Shown: one piece after another, positions 17,354 to 27,113 of the stretch | Position numbering within the stretch: position 1 is the first letter of the stretch | How the letters are laid out: every line of letters starts with the position of its first letter | DNA from: Campylobacterales bacterium | Lineage (GTDB): Bacteria > Campylobacterota > Campylobacteria > Campylobacterales > QNZT01 | Assembly: GCA_024278835.1 (NCBI GenBank) | Contig: JAJRSK010000020.1 | Span: 1 to 34,496, forward strand | Length of the DNA: 34,496 nt | Reading direction: 5' to 3' | Translations under genes and position numbers: made by a program | Notes under the pieces: model-generated | The model's input: the letters and a program-made list of their open reading frames with translations, nothing else | What the model was told of the DNA's origin: nothing | The model's database searches: none

Positions 17354-18024
17354 GCCTCAACAAATCCTTTAAGCATATTAACACCATCTTGAGAGCCTAG
17401 TAGTGTCTCCATGGCACGTTCAGGATGTGGCATCAAACCAAAAACATTTTTATCTTTGTTACAGATACCGGCAATGGCTTCTTTGGAGCCGTTTGGATTT
17501 AAGCGTTGCCCATTTTCATCACTATAGGTTAAGAGGATTTGATTGTTTTCATGTAGCTCCTGCAATCCCGCATCATCTAGATAATAGTTTCCTTCCGCAT
17601 GTGCGATAGGAATATTGAGGATATCACCTTTAGAGAAAAGTTTCAAAAAGGTATTATCGCTATTTTCTACTTTTAAGTGATGATGTTTAGAGATAAAATG
17701 AACACTCTCATTTCTCTTCATTGCTCCAGGTAGTAATCCTGCTTCTAAAAGGATTTGAAAACCGTTACAGATACCTAAAACTTTCCCACCACTGTTGGCA
17801 TATTTAATGACTTCTGCGATGATAGGAGAAAAGCGTGCAATTGAACCAGAACGCAAGGCATCTCCATAAGAGAAACCTCCTGGTAAGACGACTAAGTCCA
17901 AATCCTCTGGTAGTTTGTCTGCTTTATGCCATATAAATTCTACTTCAGAGCCCAACATCTCATAAGCATACTTGGTGTCATACTCGCAATTTGTTCCTGG
18001 GAAAACAACTACAGCTGTTTTCAT
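17350..18024 (-). CDS. purQ: Phosphoribosylformylglycinamidine synthase, glutaminase subunit
   Basis: PurQ supplies ammonia from glutamine to PurL. The 224-residue class I amidotransferase has the nucleophile C86 ([18 protein letters not shown]), the H/E pair in MPHPERA (H200, E202) and AHAEGNYY. It overlaps purS by ATGA (18021-18024). Confidence 0.96.
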   Translation of the reverse strand: MKTAVVVFPGTNCEYDTKYAYEMLGSEVEFIWHKADKLPEDLDLVVLPGGFSYGDALRSGSIARFSPIIAEVIKYANSGGKVLGICNGFQILLEAGLLPGAMKRNESVHFISKHHHLKVENSDNTFLKLFSKGDILNIPIAHAEGNYYLDDAGLQELHENNQILLTYSDENGQRLNPNGSKEAIAGICNKDKNVFGLMPHPERAMETLLGSQDGVNMLKGFVEA

Positions 18025-18263
18025 TTTACTATCTCAACATCATAATCTTCAATAACTGTGTTTGCCAGTAACTCTTCACACATCATTTCAACCTCTTTTT
18101 TTGCCTTTTCTTCATCATCACCTTGAAGTTCCAAAACGATCTGTTTTCCGATTCTCACATCAGAAACATCATTAAATTTTAGTGCCGTTAGTGCATGATG
18201 CACCGCCTTTCCTTGTGGGTCTAGTACGCCACTTTTTAGGGCTATATTGACTATCGCTTTCAT
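18021..18263 (-). CDS. purS: Phosphoribosylformylglycinamidine synthase subunit PurS
   Basis: PurS is the small subunit that bridges PurL and PurQ. The 80 residues contain the family start (MKAIVNIALKSGVLDPQGKA) and the segment VSDVRIGKQIVLEL. It lies one base after purC and overlaps purQ. Confidence 0.95.
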   Translation of the reverse strand: MKAIVNIALKSGVLDPQGKAVHHALTALKFNDVSDVRIGKQIVLELQGDDEEKAKKEVEMMCEELLANTVIEDYDVEIVK

Positions 18264-18264
18264 T

Positions 18265-18981
18265 TTATTTTTCCTCTAAAATTCTTTTTAATACTTCTTC
18301 ATACGCCATTTTAACATTACCTAAATCTTGTCTAAATCTATCTTTATCTAGTTTTTCATTGGTATCCATATCCCAAAAACGACAGCTATCAGGAGAGATT
18401 TCATCACTTAAAAGGATTTCTCCATTTTCATCGATACCAAACTCTACTTTAAAATCCACGAGATTGAGACGACGCGCAGCAAAAAACGCTTTTAAAATAT
18501 CGTTGATTTTACGACCTTTTTCTCGCAAAATATCAAGCTTTTTTACATCATCTACGAGATTAAGGATAAGACAGTGCTCATTATTGATGATTGGATCATC
18601 TAAATCATCATCTTTGAGATAAAATTCTACTAAGGTAAAAGGTAGAACCGTACCATCTTTGATGCCAAGTCTTTTAGAAAGTGAACCTGTCGCCACATTT
18701 CTCACTACTACCTCTATCATGATAATGTCTACTTTTCTAACGAGTTGATGGGTATCATCCAAAGTTTTTACAAGGTGTGTTTTGAGACCTTGCGCTTCTA
18801 GGAGGGCAAAAAGTTCGGTGCTTATTTTACAGTTAAGGGCACCTTTACCACTTTCACTTCCTTTTTTTTCAGCGTTAAAGGCTGTCAAATCATCTTTAAA
18901 TTCCGTGATTAAAAGATTTGGGTCATCCGTAGTAAAAAGTCTTTTTGCTTTCCCCTCATAGAGTAGTTCATTTTTTTGCAT
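18265..18981 (-). CDS. purC: SAICAR synthetase
   Basis: PurC ligates aspartate to CAIR in purine synthesis. The 238-residue single-domain enzyme starts [17 protein letters not shown] and has [30 protein letters not shown] and [14 protein letters not shown], all conserved. It starts 15 bases after ctpA, so it is probably in the same transcript. A TATCATGATA copy (18715-18724) falls in the codons for IIMIEVV. Confidence 0.97.
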   Translation of the reverse strand: MQKNELLYEGKAKRLFTTDDPNLLITEFKDDLTAFNAEKKGSESGKGALNCKISTELFALLEAQGLKTHLVKTLDDTHQLVRKVDIIMIEVVVRNVATGSLSKRLGIKDGTVLPFTLVEFYLKDDDLDDPIINNEHCLILNLVDDVKKLDILREKGRKINDILKAFFAARRLNLVDFKVEFGIDENGEILLSDEISPDSCRFWDMDTNEKLDKDRFRQDLGNVKMAYEEVLKRILEEK

Positions 18982-18996
18982 ATATTTCCCTTTGTA

Positions 18997-20316
18997 TTAT
19001 TTTTGTGTTATTTTTAATATCTTTAAACTATCAAGTGCTGTTTTAAGCTGGATATCTTTTAAAATATCATCTTTTGTTATGATTTTCTTCTTTCTTTTAT
19101 CTTCATCTTCTTTCTTCACTTCTTTTCCACTTATCTTATTAAGTTCACCTTCTAAATGCTTTTTCAAATCCGCTTCTTTGATAGAAAATTCATTTTTCTC
19201 AGCTGGTACCTCACCAGGAAATACTTCGATATCAGGTACTACACCTTTAGCTTGAATCGTACGTCCACTTGGAAGGTAATATCTCGCAATGGTGAGTCTT
19301 AATGCTTCTTCGTTTCCGATAGGTAAGATGACTTGCACAGATCCCTTGCCAAATGTTTTTTCGCCTATAAGTATAGCACGTTTATGATCTTGTAAGGCCC
19401 CTGAAACGATTTCACTCGCTGAGGCTGATCCCCCATTGACCAAGACAACAAGAGGAATTTTTTTATGTGTACCTGCTGGAGTAGCATTATATATTTGGTT
19501 TTCACTTTCAACACGTCCTTTTTGGCTCACGATGACACCATTATCTACAAAAAGGTCGGTTAAGCCTACGGCTTGGTTGAGAAGTCCACCAGGGTTATTT
19601 CTCAAATCCAAAATCAAACCATCTGCTTCAGGATGTTTTTTCAGGGCTTTTTGTACTCCATCAACCACTTTTTTATCAAAGCTTGTGACCCTCACATATA
19701 ACGTTTTACTACCTTCAATGGTTTTTGTATAGACAGAGTCTATCTTGATGATATCTCTTATGATGTCTATATTGAGAGGCTTTGGTTCTTTTTTACGAAC
19801 CACAGTAAGCGTAATTTTAGTCTTTGGTTTACCTCTCATGATATTAACCGCTTCATCTATCGTTAAGTTGAGAGATGATTTATCATTGATTTTGAGGATG
19901 ATATCCCCTGCTTTGATACCTGCTGCATCAGCGGGCGTACCTTCTATAGGTGAGATAACGGTTAGGGCACCATCTCTCATACCTACTGTGATACCTAAAC
20001 CACCAAATTCTCCATTGGTTTGGATTTGCATGTCTTTATATTTCTTCATATTCATAAATGAAGAGTGCGCATCAAGGTTGGCTAAGAGCCCCTCAAGTGA
20101 TTTGTCCACGATATCGGTGATATTTTCATCATCAACATAGTACTGTTCTACGGTTTGTATGACTTTAGTATATTTTGCTAAGGCAGAGAGTCTATCTTGC
20201 GCCATATTGTACTTGGGTGCTGATTGCGATTTTGCCATCACGTTAGATGTTGTAAAGAGTGACGCGGCTAAAAAAGTTGAAATAAACCCCAAAGTAATAA
20301 ATCTTTTTTGTTTCAT
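18997..20316 (-). CDS. ctpA: Carboxy-terminal processing protease (CtpA/S41 family)
   Basis: A periplasmic S41 serine protease. The 439-residue protein has a signal peptide (about 1-28), a PDZ domain (about 98-180: GEFGGLGITVGMRDG and GIKAGDIILKIN) and the S41 domain. The Ser/Lys dyad is in GGSASASEIVSGA (295-307) and GEKTFGKGSVQV (Lys324). The C-terminal tail is highly charged (about 385-420). AAGGA precedes the ATG. Substrates are unknown; envelope proteins are likely. Confidence 0.93.
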   Translation of the reverse strand: MKQKRFITLGFISTFLAASLFTTSNVMAKSQSAPKYNMAQDRLSALAKYTKVIQTVEQYYVDDENITDIVDKSLEGLLANLDAHSSFMNMKKYKDMQIQTNGEFGGLGITVGMRDGALTVISPIEGTPADAAGIKAGDIILKINDKSSLNLTIDEAVNIMRGKPKTKITLTVVRKKEPKPLNIDIIRDIIKIDSVYTKTIEGSKTLYVRVTSFDKKVVDGVQKALKKHPEADGLILDLRNNPGGLLNQAVGLTDLFVDNGVIVSQKGRVESENQIYNATPAGTHKKIPLVVLVNGGSASASEIVSGALQDHKRAILIGEKTFGKGSVQVILPIGNEEALRLTIARYYLPSGRTIQAKGVVPDIEVFPGEVPAEKNEFSIKEADLKKHLEGELNKISGKEVKKEDEDKRKKKIITKDDILKDIQLKTALDSLKILKITQK

Positions 20317-20441
20317 AATTTCTATATTCCTTGACTTGTATTTACTATCAATTGTAGTTAAAAATCTCTCAAAAGCGTTAATATAAGCTTAAAAAGCTAT
20401 AAAAACTTTACTCTAGTGTAGATTCTTAACATTTCTTAAGC

Positions 20442-22457
20442 TTAAATCGTTATTTCTTTGATATCAGCCACTTCTCTAAAACTAAGGTAGATAGATAAAA
20501 TAAGATTTTTTCTATTTTCTTTTAGTTTCTTATCCTCTACATTGACCATCACAGAGTCAAAAAATGCATCTATCTCAGGTTTAAGTGAAAAGAGCATCGT
20601 TAATCTATCATAATAGTCATCACTTGTCTCTTTTTGCATCGGTTTAAAACGTGCATAAAGCACCTTTTCAGCCTCTTGGCTTAGCAGTGACTCCTCTATC
20701 ATGATAGAAGCGTTTATGTCCATATCTTTGATGATATTGGCAACACGTTTAAAGGTAGAACTATAGGATTTAAAATCATTTTCTGAAACTATCTTATCCA
20801 AGGCTTCTATCTTCTTTGCGATTTGTACGATATCACGTTCACCTGTTTGAAGGACTGCGTGAATGATAGAGCTATTGACATCAAAGTATTGGTTGATACG
20901 CTCTAGAAAAAAGTTTTCTATTTGTGCCACGTCTATATTCTCATATCCTAGTGATAGAGTTGTCAACTCTTCTTTGATATCAAAGGCAAAATTTTGCTCT
21001 ATGACTATTTTGATAATCCCAATCGTCGCGCGTCTCAGGGCAAAAGGATCTTTTGTGCCTGTGGGGATTTGTCCTAGTGAAAAAAGTGTGAGAATGGAAT
21101 CAAGTTTATAACTCATTGCCACCACCGCTGAAAAATCACTACTTGGCATAGCTGAATCTTCACCCAAAGGTAGATACTGCTCTTTAAGTGCCATCACTAA
21201 ATCTTCTTCTTCACCTGCTGCCTTGGCATAGTAGTATCCCATCAGACCTTGCAATTCAGTAAATTCATAGACCATATCACTTAAGAGATCAGCCTTGGCA
21301 AGAAGGACTGACTTTTCTAATAAATCTTGATCTGTTATCTTGTATTTTTGCGCCAATATTTTGGCTATTTTCGCTTCTCTAAGAGTCTTATCATAGACGG
21401 AGCCAGCCCCATGCATAAAGGTGATATTTTTTAATCCTTCAGTTTGTAGTCCAGTTTTTAAATCATTTTCAAAAAAGAAGAGTCCATCAGAGAGTCTAGC
21501 ATGCAAAACTTTTTCATTTCCTTTGACTATCTGTCCATAATCATCTGTGATTGCATTGGATACGACGATAAAATGATTGCTCAGTTTGCCCTCTTTAAAG
21601 ACAGCAAAATAGCGCTGATGTTCTTTCATAGAAGTGATGATCACTTCAGGAGGTAGCTTTAAAAAAGCTTTATCAAAATTTCCTATAAGTGCGTGAGGGT
21701 TTTCGGTGATGGCAACGATTTCAGCTAGTAGCTCAGGGTCTACTTCTATATCACAGCCCTCTTCTTGTTCAATCTTTTTAAATTGTGCAAGAATGATTTT
21801 TTCTCGCTCTTTAGCATATAAAATTACCCCTGCTTTATCTAATTTACAGAAAAAATCTCCTGTGCTTGTATAGGTAAAAGGTGCATAAGAGAGAGTACGA
21901 TGACCATAGCTACGGTTGCTGCTCTCTACGCCATAAAGTTTCATATCAATCACTTGTTGATCTAACATACAACCAATCCAACGAATTGGTCTGATAAAAC
22001 TTTTCTCCTCATTACCCCAGCGCATGGATTTACCAAAGTGTAAACTTTCTAGTAGTTTTTCAATCATCTCAGCCAAAAGAGAAGCACTCTTTAGACCTAA
22101 TTCTTCTTTTTGATAATAGAGTACTTCTTTGCCGTTTTTTTCGCTTTTTCCTATTTGTGAGATATCTACCCCACATTTTTTTGCAAAACCAAGTGCCGCG
22201 CCTGTAGGCTCACCATCTTTATAAGCGATTTCAAGGGGTGCACCGAAAAGTTCAAGGGTACTGTCTTCTTGTTTGAGGGGAAATTCTCTATGCCAAAAAA
22301 CGACTCTTCTAGGGGTGTAGAAAAATTCAAAATCAGCATCAAGCGCATAAGTATCTAAAATAGTTTGCCATTTTTTCGCGATATACGGTAACTCTTTTAA
22401 AAAAGGTATAGCCGGTAACTCTTCTACACCTATCTCAATCAATAGTGGTTTTTTCAT
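20442..22457 (-). CDS. glyS: Glycyl-tRNA synthetase beta subunit
   Basis: GlyS is the tRNA-binding beta subunit of the alpha2beta2 glycyl-tRNA synthetase; glyQ is not in the window. The 671-residue protein starts LLIEIGVEELPA and has family blocks such as WGNEEKSFIRPIRWI, VVSNAITDDYGQIVKGNEKVLHARLSDGLFF and GTKDPFALRRATIGII. It is preceded by a 37-residue ORF and followed by a 125-base gap before ctpA with no clear terminator. A TATCATGATA copy (20697-20706) encodes SIMIEE. Confidence 0.97.
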   Translation of the reverse strand: MKKPLLIEIGVEELPAIPFLKELPYIAKKWQTILDTYALDADFEFFYTPRRVVFWHREFPLKQEDSTLELFGAPLEIAYKDGEPTGAALGFAKKCGVDISQIGKSEKNGKEVLYYQKEELGLKSASLLAEMIEKLLESLHFGKSMRWGNEEKSFIRPIRWIGCMLDQQVIDMKLYGVESSNRSYGHRTLSYAPFTYTSTGDFFCKLDKAGVILYAKEREKIILAQFKKIEQEEGCDIEVDPELLAEIVAITENPHALIGNFDKAFLKLPPEVIITSMKEHQRYFAVFKEGKLSNHFIVVSNAITDDYGQIVKGNEKVLHARLSDGLFFFENDLKTGLQTEGLKNITFMHGAGSVYDKTLREAKIAKILAQKYKITDQDLLEKSVLLAKADLLSDMVYEFTELQGLMGYYYAKAAGEEEDLVMALKEQYLPLGEDSAMPSSDFSAVVAMSYKLDSILTLFSLGQIPTGTKDPFALRRATIGIIKIVIEQNFAFDIKEELTTLSLGYENIDVAQIENFFLERINQYFDVNSSIIHAVLQTGERDIVQIAKKIEALDKIVSENDFKSYSSTFKRVANIIKDMDINASIMIEESLLSQEAEKVLYARFKPMQKETSDDYYDRLTMLFSLKPEIDAFFDSVMVNVEDKKLKENRKNLILSIYLSFREVADIKEITI

Positions 22458-22513
22458 CCAAAGTCCCTCTTAAAATATTGAAGGGATTTTATCTAAACTT
22501 AGGTTAGAGGTGT

Positions 22514-22627
22514 CTATTTTTTTCGATTACGATTTTTTTCTTGGGATTGGAGCATAAATCCACGCACCATAACTATCATAAAGAGTACAAAAGCACTTAT
22601 CATGATAAAGTCAATTACTTCTCTCAT
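22514..22627 (-). CDS. Small single-pass membrane protein (37 residues), BcsF-like candidate
   Basis: An ORF from ATG 22625-22627 to TAG 22514-22516. The protein starts MREVIDFIMISAFVLFMI and ends in a basic tail (EKNRNRKK). AAGGAAG lies before the ATG at a normal distance. One transmembrane helix covers about residues 4-26. It starts 36 bases after the stop of the BcsE-like gene, so they may form one transcript. The layout (short N-terminus, one helix, basic cytoplasmic tail, right after a BcsE-like gene) recalls BcsF, the small membrane partner of BcsE in enterobacteria. This is inference. A TATCATGATA copy (22598-22607) encodes FIMIS. Confidence 0.6.
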   Translation of the reverse strand: MREVIDFIMISAFVLFMIVMVRGFMLQSQEKNRNRKK

Positions 22628-22663
22628 AAAACTTCCTTATTTTTGAGAGAAGTGTACTATATT

Positions 22664-23971
22664 TTAGTCAAAAACAAGGTCAAAGGCGGATTTTGCACTT
22701 TTTAATTCAAGGGAGATAGAAAAATTTTGTATTCTTTTTTGTATCAACTCTCTACCAAAGTCTGGCACGGTATTTAAGATAAGGAAGTTAATCTCTTTTT
22801 TTCTTTTATTGACAAATATATTGTCATATTCTCTGACAATTTTTTGGATATTGTAGGATTCTATATCGGCATCAGCATCATAGCCATAGGTAAAGAGTGA
22901 GAAAAATATCTTCTTTTCCATCAAAGTATTTATCTTTTCTTCAAAAATATTTTTGTTATTGACGATGATTTCATTCTCATCATCTAAGGCTAACAATCTT
23001 CTTGAATAAAAACTATTTTTAAGATACATTTCGATTGACATCACAAAGTCTTCCATTAGGAAATCTTTTTTAAAGAGTTTATCTACCCCATCAAGATTTG
23101 CCATCAAAAGATCTTTTTGTCGTAAATATTCTTGGCTTGTGATTTCAAAAAACTTTACAGGGAGTTTCTCTTTTTTAATGGTCTGTAAAATTCTCTTTTT
23201 AAGTGCATCATCTTCTTTGTTGTAGATAACGATATCCATCTCGGCTATGATAGACATCTCATCTTCAGGTAAGAGGTCAATTGTATAATAATCAACATCA
23301 GCAGAACTTGAAAAGATATAATAGTGTAATTTTTTCTGCTCATCGTTCTCACTCATAAGCATCACTTGAATCTTTGCATTATTATCATGTAGATTATTAC
23401 TTTTAATGCATCTCTCTTCCAATAGTTCTTCTTGTAGTGCATGTAATGAAGGCATGGTTGTCTCCTTGTTATTTTGATTTTTAAAATCAAGTATGGTTGA
23501 ATTTTTCTGCATTGCTTTATGCAAATAGGCATGTTTTTCGCTTTTAGAATTGTAAATATAGATAATCTTTTTATTATATTTTTCTACTATATTCTTGAAC
23601 ATTTCTAAGGTTTCTTCAAATTTTTTATAAGTAGTGAAATCTAAAAAATAATCAATACGATCAACATAGATTAAAGTACCCTCAAAGTTTGCTATACGTT
23701 CTTCAAACTCTATAAAGAAATCATTTTCACATTTTGAAAACGTTTTTTTTAAAAAGATAAATTCTACACGTTCTTGATAATCTTGATAAATTTTGGAGTG
23801 AATTTTCAGGTGATTTAATTCACTTTTTACCAATAGATAGTTTTGAGAAGAGTAAAATAATATATGACTGTTTTTCTCTTCTAAAAGGGCTAGAGAGAGA
23901 AATGAGAGAGAGCATACATCTAAACAATCAATGGCGATGCTACTATCTAGAAATATCGTTTTACTTTTCAT
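22664..23971 (-). CDS. BcsE-like degenerate RecA-REC-GGDEF protein, candidate c-di-GMP receptor
   Basis: A 435-residue soluble protein with three apparent regions. Residues 1-165 look like a RecA-type fold without a Walker A motif (ILFYSSQNYLL, EGTLIYVDRID, KKIIYIYNSK). Residues 200-320 look like a REC domain without the phosphoacceptor set (MDIVIYNKED, PVKFFEI, GVDKLFKKDFLMEDFVMSIE). Residues 325-435 look like a GGDEF domain. In the last, REYD (380-383) stands where the RxxD inhibitory site lies in diguanylate cyclases. Five residues later KRKKE (389-393) replaces GG(D/E)EF, followed by the usual strand INFLILNT. The same order occurs in BcsE. No catalytic cyclase activity is expected; c-di-GMP binding is inferred. 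No bcs genes are nearby. Confidence 0.6.
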   Translation of the reverse strand: MKSKTIFLDSSIAIDCLDVCSLSFLSLALLEEKNSHILFYSSQNYLLVKSELNHLKIHSKIYQDYQERVEFIFLKKTFSKCENDFFIEFEERIANFEGTLIYVDRIDYFLDFTTYKKFEETLEMFKNIVEKYNKKIIYIYNSKSEKHAYLHKAMQKNSTILDFKNQNNKETTMPSLHALQEELLEERCIKSNNLHDNNAKIQVMLMSENDEQKKLHYYIFSSSADVDYYTIDLLPEDEMSIIAEMDIVIYNKEDDALKKRILQTIKKEKLPVKFFEITSQEYLRQKDLLMANLDGVDKLFKKDFLMEDFVMSIEMYLKNSFYSRRLLALDDENEIIVNNKNIFEEKINTLMEKKIFFSLFTYGYDADADIESYNIQKIVREYDNIFVNKRKKEINFLILNTVPDFGRELIQKRIQNFSISLELKSAKSAFDLVFD

Positions 23972-24066
23972 TTTTTTCCTACTAAAAATCAGTTAAATAT
24001 ATATCGACAAGAAATAGAAAAGATTTACATTAAAAGTAAGAAAAGTGAAAGATATTGTGAAAGGTG

Positions 24067-24837
24067 TTAATTTGTCTTGTGTAGTTGAATGATTTTGGAG
24101 TTTTCATTGTCTATTTTTAAGAGGTTTATAAAGCCTCTTTTATAGACGCCAGAGTCAAGTCCTATCTTGTCAGAGCGCATAAAAGGCTTGGAAAATGGGG
24201 TATGACCAAAAATAACAGTATAGGGGAGCTTTTTTTCACTAAAGAGAAACTTGTCCCTTATCCAGTAAATTAAACCATCTTCTGCCTGTTTATTTAAATC
24301 TTTTTCATCAGGGTCTATGCCCGCATGAATGAAAAGATAGTCATATTTTTTATCAAAGTGATACGCCTGTAAATTGTTCAAAAAAAGTAAGAAATCATCA
24401 TAAAAGGCTTTATCTTTTTCAAAAAAATGGTTGAGACAATCTACAGCATCTTTAAAAAATTTAAATTGCCCATAGGCATAAGTCTCATCACTTAGATAAT
24501 AATCTTCGTAAAAAACTTCATGATTGCCACGTAAAAAGATAATTTTCCGTTCATGTGCAGTGGCCCACTTTTGTAGGGCTATTAAATCTTTCAGTACCAG
24601 ATAGGAACCAAGATCTTTAAATTCTATACCATCAAGCTTTCCACTTTCTCCCCTGTCCATATAATCACCTAAAAAAATGATAGTGCGTGTCTCTTCTATC
24701 TCTTCTTTGATGAATATTTCTACTTGTTTGTAGATGGAGTGTATCCCATGCAAGTCAGGGACGATTAAGTACTGGTGTCCACTCTCACCTTCTGTTTTTG
24801 TTGTACTAGAGAAATAAGACTTTATCTGAGATAACAT
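24067..24837 (-). CDS. PPP-family metallophosphoesterase
   Basis: A 256-residue calcineurin-like phosphatase with the full PPP motif set: PDLHG (27-31, in place of GDxHG), GDYMDRG (57-63), RGNHE (103-107), HAG (171-173) and GHTP (211-214). This is the pattern of bacterial Ser/Thr or diadenosine-polyphosphate phosphatases; the substrate cannot be told from sequence. It lies nine bases after the DUF89 gene in the aroG-headed unit. Confidence 0.85.
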   Translation of the reverse strand: MLSQIKSYFSSTTKTEGESGHQYLIVPDLHGIHSIYKQVEIFIKEEIEETRTIIFLGDYMDRGESGKLDGIEFKDLGSYLVLKDLIALQKWATAHERKIIFLRGNHEVFYEDYYLSDETYAYGQFKFFKDAVDCLNHFFEKDKAFYDDFLLFLNNLQAYHFDKKYDYLFIHAGIDPDEKDLNKQAEDGLIYWIRDKFLFSEKKLPYTVIFGHTPFSKPFMRSDKIGLDSGVYKRGFINLLKIDNENSKIIQLHKTN

Positions 24838-24846
24838 GATACTCCT

Positions 24847-25704
24847 CTACGCTTTTTTGCATATTATAGCACCAAGTGGACAATTTAGTGAAGTACTTAC
24901 CACCTTACACTTTATTTTTAGAAGAAAATAGAGAGGATGTGTGGTGTTTGTACTCAGACACTCATAATTTCCCATCCCTTTAGAAATAATACAATCGGCA
25001 CTATCAAATATCTCTTTTGCCTCTTTGGACATAGCATGGTAGACAAGCCCAGGAGTAGAGACACCAGAGTCCACTACGTTTGCCAAGGTATGTAAAATAT
25101 CACCTTGCATATCCAAAAGCGTCAAATCATTGATGATAGGATTGCCTCTAACAAAATAGTAAAATTCACAATGTGTAAAATGCTTTTTCAGATAATCTAT
25201 ATAAATAGCATCAAAAATATTTTCTCCAGCATTGTCTGCTAAATAAACGACTCTTTTAGCCTTACTTAGTTGCTTAAAAAGTGCCTTGCTATCATCAATG
25301 GCAAAGCTACTCTCCAAGACTTTATCTACCTCTTCATCCAAGTCATACATCACTTCAGACGCCAAGTCGATGACATTGCCAACGACGGCTATCTTGGTAG
25401 CCGTGAGAAATTTATCTACACTGTTTGCCAATATCTCTTCACATTTTGGTTTTAAGCAAAGGGCTTTTTCTATAGAGAGTCTTTTGATATCTGCGTAAAT
25501 ATCCTCTGTACCTAAAAGCTTTGCCATATCTTCATAGAGTGGCGTGGCGTTGCTAGGAGGTGTTTTATCAAGTGAAAATGTAGGGAGGTGTGAAGCAGCT
25601 AAATCAAGAATCTCTTTGCTCTTTTCATCATCCAGTTCAAGCACTTTAGTGACCCGAAGTGCTTGATTAAAGATGCAAGAGATACAATCAGGTGAGATAT
25701 TCAC
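24847..25704 (-). CDS. DUF89/ARMT1-like metal-dependent phosphatase
   Basis: A 285-residue protein of the DUF89 fold, which includes metal-dependent phosphatases proposed to clear damaged sugar phosphates. It has an N-terminal CxxC (C7, C10: PDCISCIFNQAL), the conserved AVVGNVIDLA, the metal-site segment LADNAGENIFDAI and ISKGMGNYE. It starts at the base next to the aroG stop, so it is translationally coupled to it. Its exact substrate is unknown. A metabolite repair role beside a sugar-phosphate-using enzyme (DAHP synthase) is a reasonable inference. Confidence 0.8.
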   Translation of the reverse strand: MNISPDCISCIFNQALRVTKVLELDDEKSKEILDLAASHLPTFSLDKTPPSNATPLYEDMAKLLGTEDIYADIKRLSIEKALCLKPKCEEILANSVDKFLTATKIAVVGNVIDLASEVMYDLDEEVDKVLESSFAIDDSKALFKQLSKAKRVVYLADNAGENIFDAIYIDYLKKHFTHCEFYYFVRGNPIINDLTLLDMQGDILHTLANVVDSGVSTPGLVYHAMSKEAKEIFDSADCIISKGMGNYECLSTNTTHPLYFLLKIKCKVVSTSLNCPLGAIICKKA

Positions 25705-27057
25705 CTACTTTTTTGCTCCCTTTTTAAGTGAATCTGCGATGAGAAATGAGAGTTCAAGTGCTTGTGAAGCGTTGAGGCGAGGATCACAATGCGTGTGGTA
25801 ACGAGATGCCAGATTCTCTTCAGTGATGGCTTGTGCCCCACCGATACACTCAGTGACGTCTTTACCTGTCATTTCAAGATGTACACCACCTGCTACAGTT
25901 CCTTCACTTGCATGAATATCCATGAAGTTAGTCACTTCTCTTAAGATATCATCAAATGGTCTAGTCTTATAGTTGTTACTCGCTTTGATGGTGTTACCAT
26001 GCATCGGATCACATGACCAAAGGATTTTTTTACCCTCTTTTTCTACCGCGCGAATCAATGCAGGTAAGTGATCACCCACCTTATCTGCACCCATTCTCAC
26101 AATGATATTTAATTTCCCCGCTTCATTTTCTGGGTTAATGGCTTCGATAAGTTGCAGTAAATCCTCTGTTGTGGTTGTTGGCCCAGCTTTGATACCCACT
26201 GGATTTTCAACTCCCCGTAAAAACTCAACATGGGCACCATCTAACTGTCTTGTTCTATCCCCAATCCAAAGCATATGGGCTGAACAGTCATAGTAGTTTC
26301 CTGAGATACTATCTGCACGTGTAAGTGCCTCTTCATAGTTTAACAAGAGTGCTTCGTGCGAGGTATAGAGTACCGTTTGATTAAGGGAAGGCATCGTTTG
26401 TGAATTGATGCCGATAGCTTCCATAAAATCTAAGGCTTTTTCTATGTCATTGGTCAATGTCTGGTATCTTTCATTGGTCTTAGAACCCTTCGCAAAGTCT
26501 AAGTTCCACTGGTGTACGCGTCGTAAATCCGCATATCCACCACGCGCAAAGGCACGGATGAGATTTTGAGTTGCGGCTGATTGGTTATAGGCTGAGAGCA
26601 TTCTATAAGGGTCAGGTTCTCTTCCCTCTTTGGTAAAAGCGATATCGTTGATAATATCCCCTCTATAACTTGGCATCTTCACCCCATCTATCTCTTCAAA
26701 GTCAGAAGATCTTGGTTTCGCAAATTGTCCAGCGATGCGCCCTACTTTGACAACAGGTTTTCCACCAGCAAAAGTGAGTGCCACAGACATTTGTAAAAAT
26801 ACTTTGAAAAAATCTCTAATATTATCTGCATTAAATTCACCAAAACTCTCTGCACAATCACCACCTTGTAGTAAAAATGCCTTTCCTTCTGTCACATCTG
26901 CTAACTGCTTTTTCAGGCTTCTTACCTCTTCTGCAAATACTAATGGTGGATATTTTTGAAGTTTGGCTTCAACCTCTTTTAAAAGTGCTTGATCTGTATA
27001 GGTCGGTTGTTGGAGGATTGGTTTTTCTCTCCAGCTTTTAATATTCCAGTTACTCAT
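25705..27057 (-). CDS. aroG: Class II 3-deoxy-7-phosphoheptulonate (DAHP) synthase
   Basis: This is the first step of the shikimate pathway, condensing PEP and erythrose 4-phosphate. The 450-residue length and motifs are those of the class II (plant/Mycobacterium-like) enzyme: [23 protein letters not shown] (with the metal-binding Cys), [38 protein letters not shown] and WSCDPMHGN. It is divergent from the next gene and has a strong promoter overlapped by a palindrome. Confidence 0.96.
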   Translation of the reverse strand: MSNWNIKSWREKPILQQPTYTDQALLKEVEAKLQKYPPLVFAEEVRSLKKQLADVTEGKAFLLQGGDCAESFGEFNADNIRDFFKVFLQMSVALTFAGGKPVVKVGRIAGQFAKPRSSDFEEIDGVKMPSYRGDIINDIAFTKEGREPDPYRMLSAYNQSAATQNLIRAFARGGYADLRRVHQWNLDFAKGSKTNERYQTLTNDIEKALDFMEAIGINSQTMPSLNQTVLYTSHEALLLNYEEALTRADSISGNYYDCSAHMLWIGDRTRQLDGAHVEFLRGVENPVGIKAGPTTTTEDLLQLIEAINPENEAGKLNIIVRMGADKVGDHLPALIRAVEKEGKKILWSCDPMHGNTIKASNNYKTRPFDDILREVTNFMDIHASEGTVAGGVHLEMTGKDVTECIGGAQAITEENLASRYHTHCDPRLNASQALELSFLIADSLKKGAKK

Positions 27058-27084
27058 GTCTCTTGCCTTAAAATAATTTGCGTT

Positions 27085-27113
27085 ATTATAGTGTGTATTT
27101 GATTTAAAATCAA
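27085..27113 (-). promoter_or_regulatory. Sigma-70-like promoter of aroG
   Basis: On the minus strand TTGATT (27108-27113) and TATAAT (27085-27090) are 17 bases apart, 28 bases upstream of the aroG ATG. The -35 is one arm of the palindrome at 27097-27115. Confidence 0.65.

Noticed and set aside
20317-20441. Terminator or small RNA in the glyS-ctpA gap
   Set aside because: The 125 bases are AT-rich with short AAGCTT-containing repeats, but no stable hairpin with a T tract and no clear promoter were found.
23972-24066. Functional element in the 95-base gap upstream of the BcsE-like gene
   Set aside because: Only AT-rich sequence with a possible TATATA -10; nothing firm enough to list.
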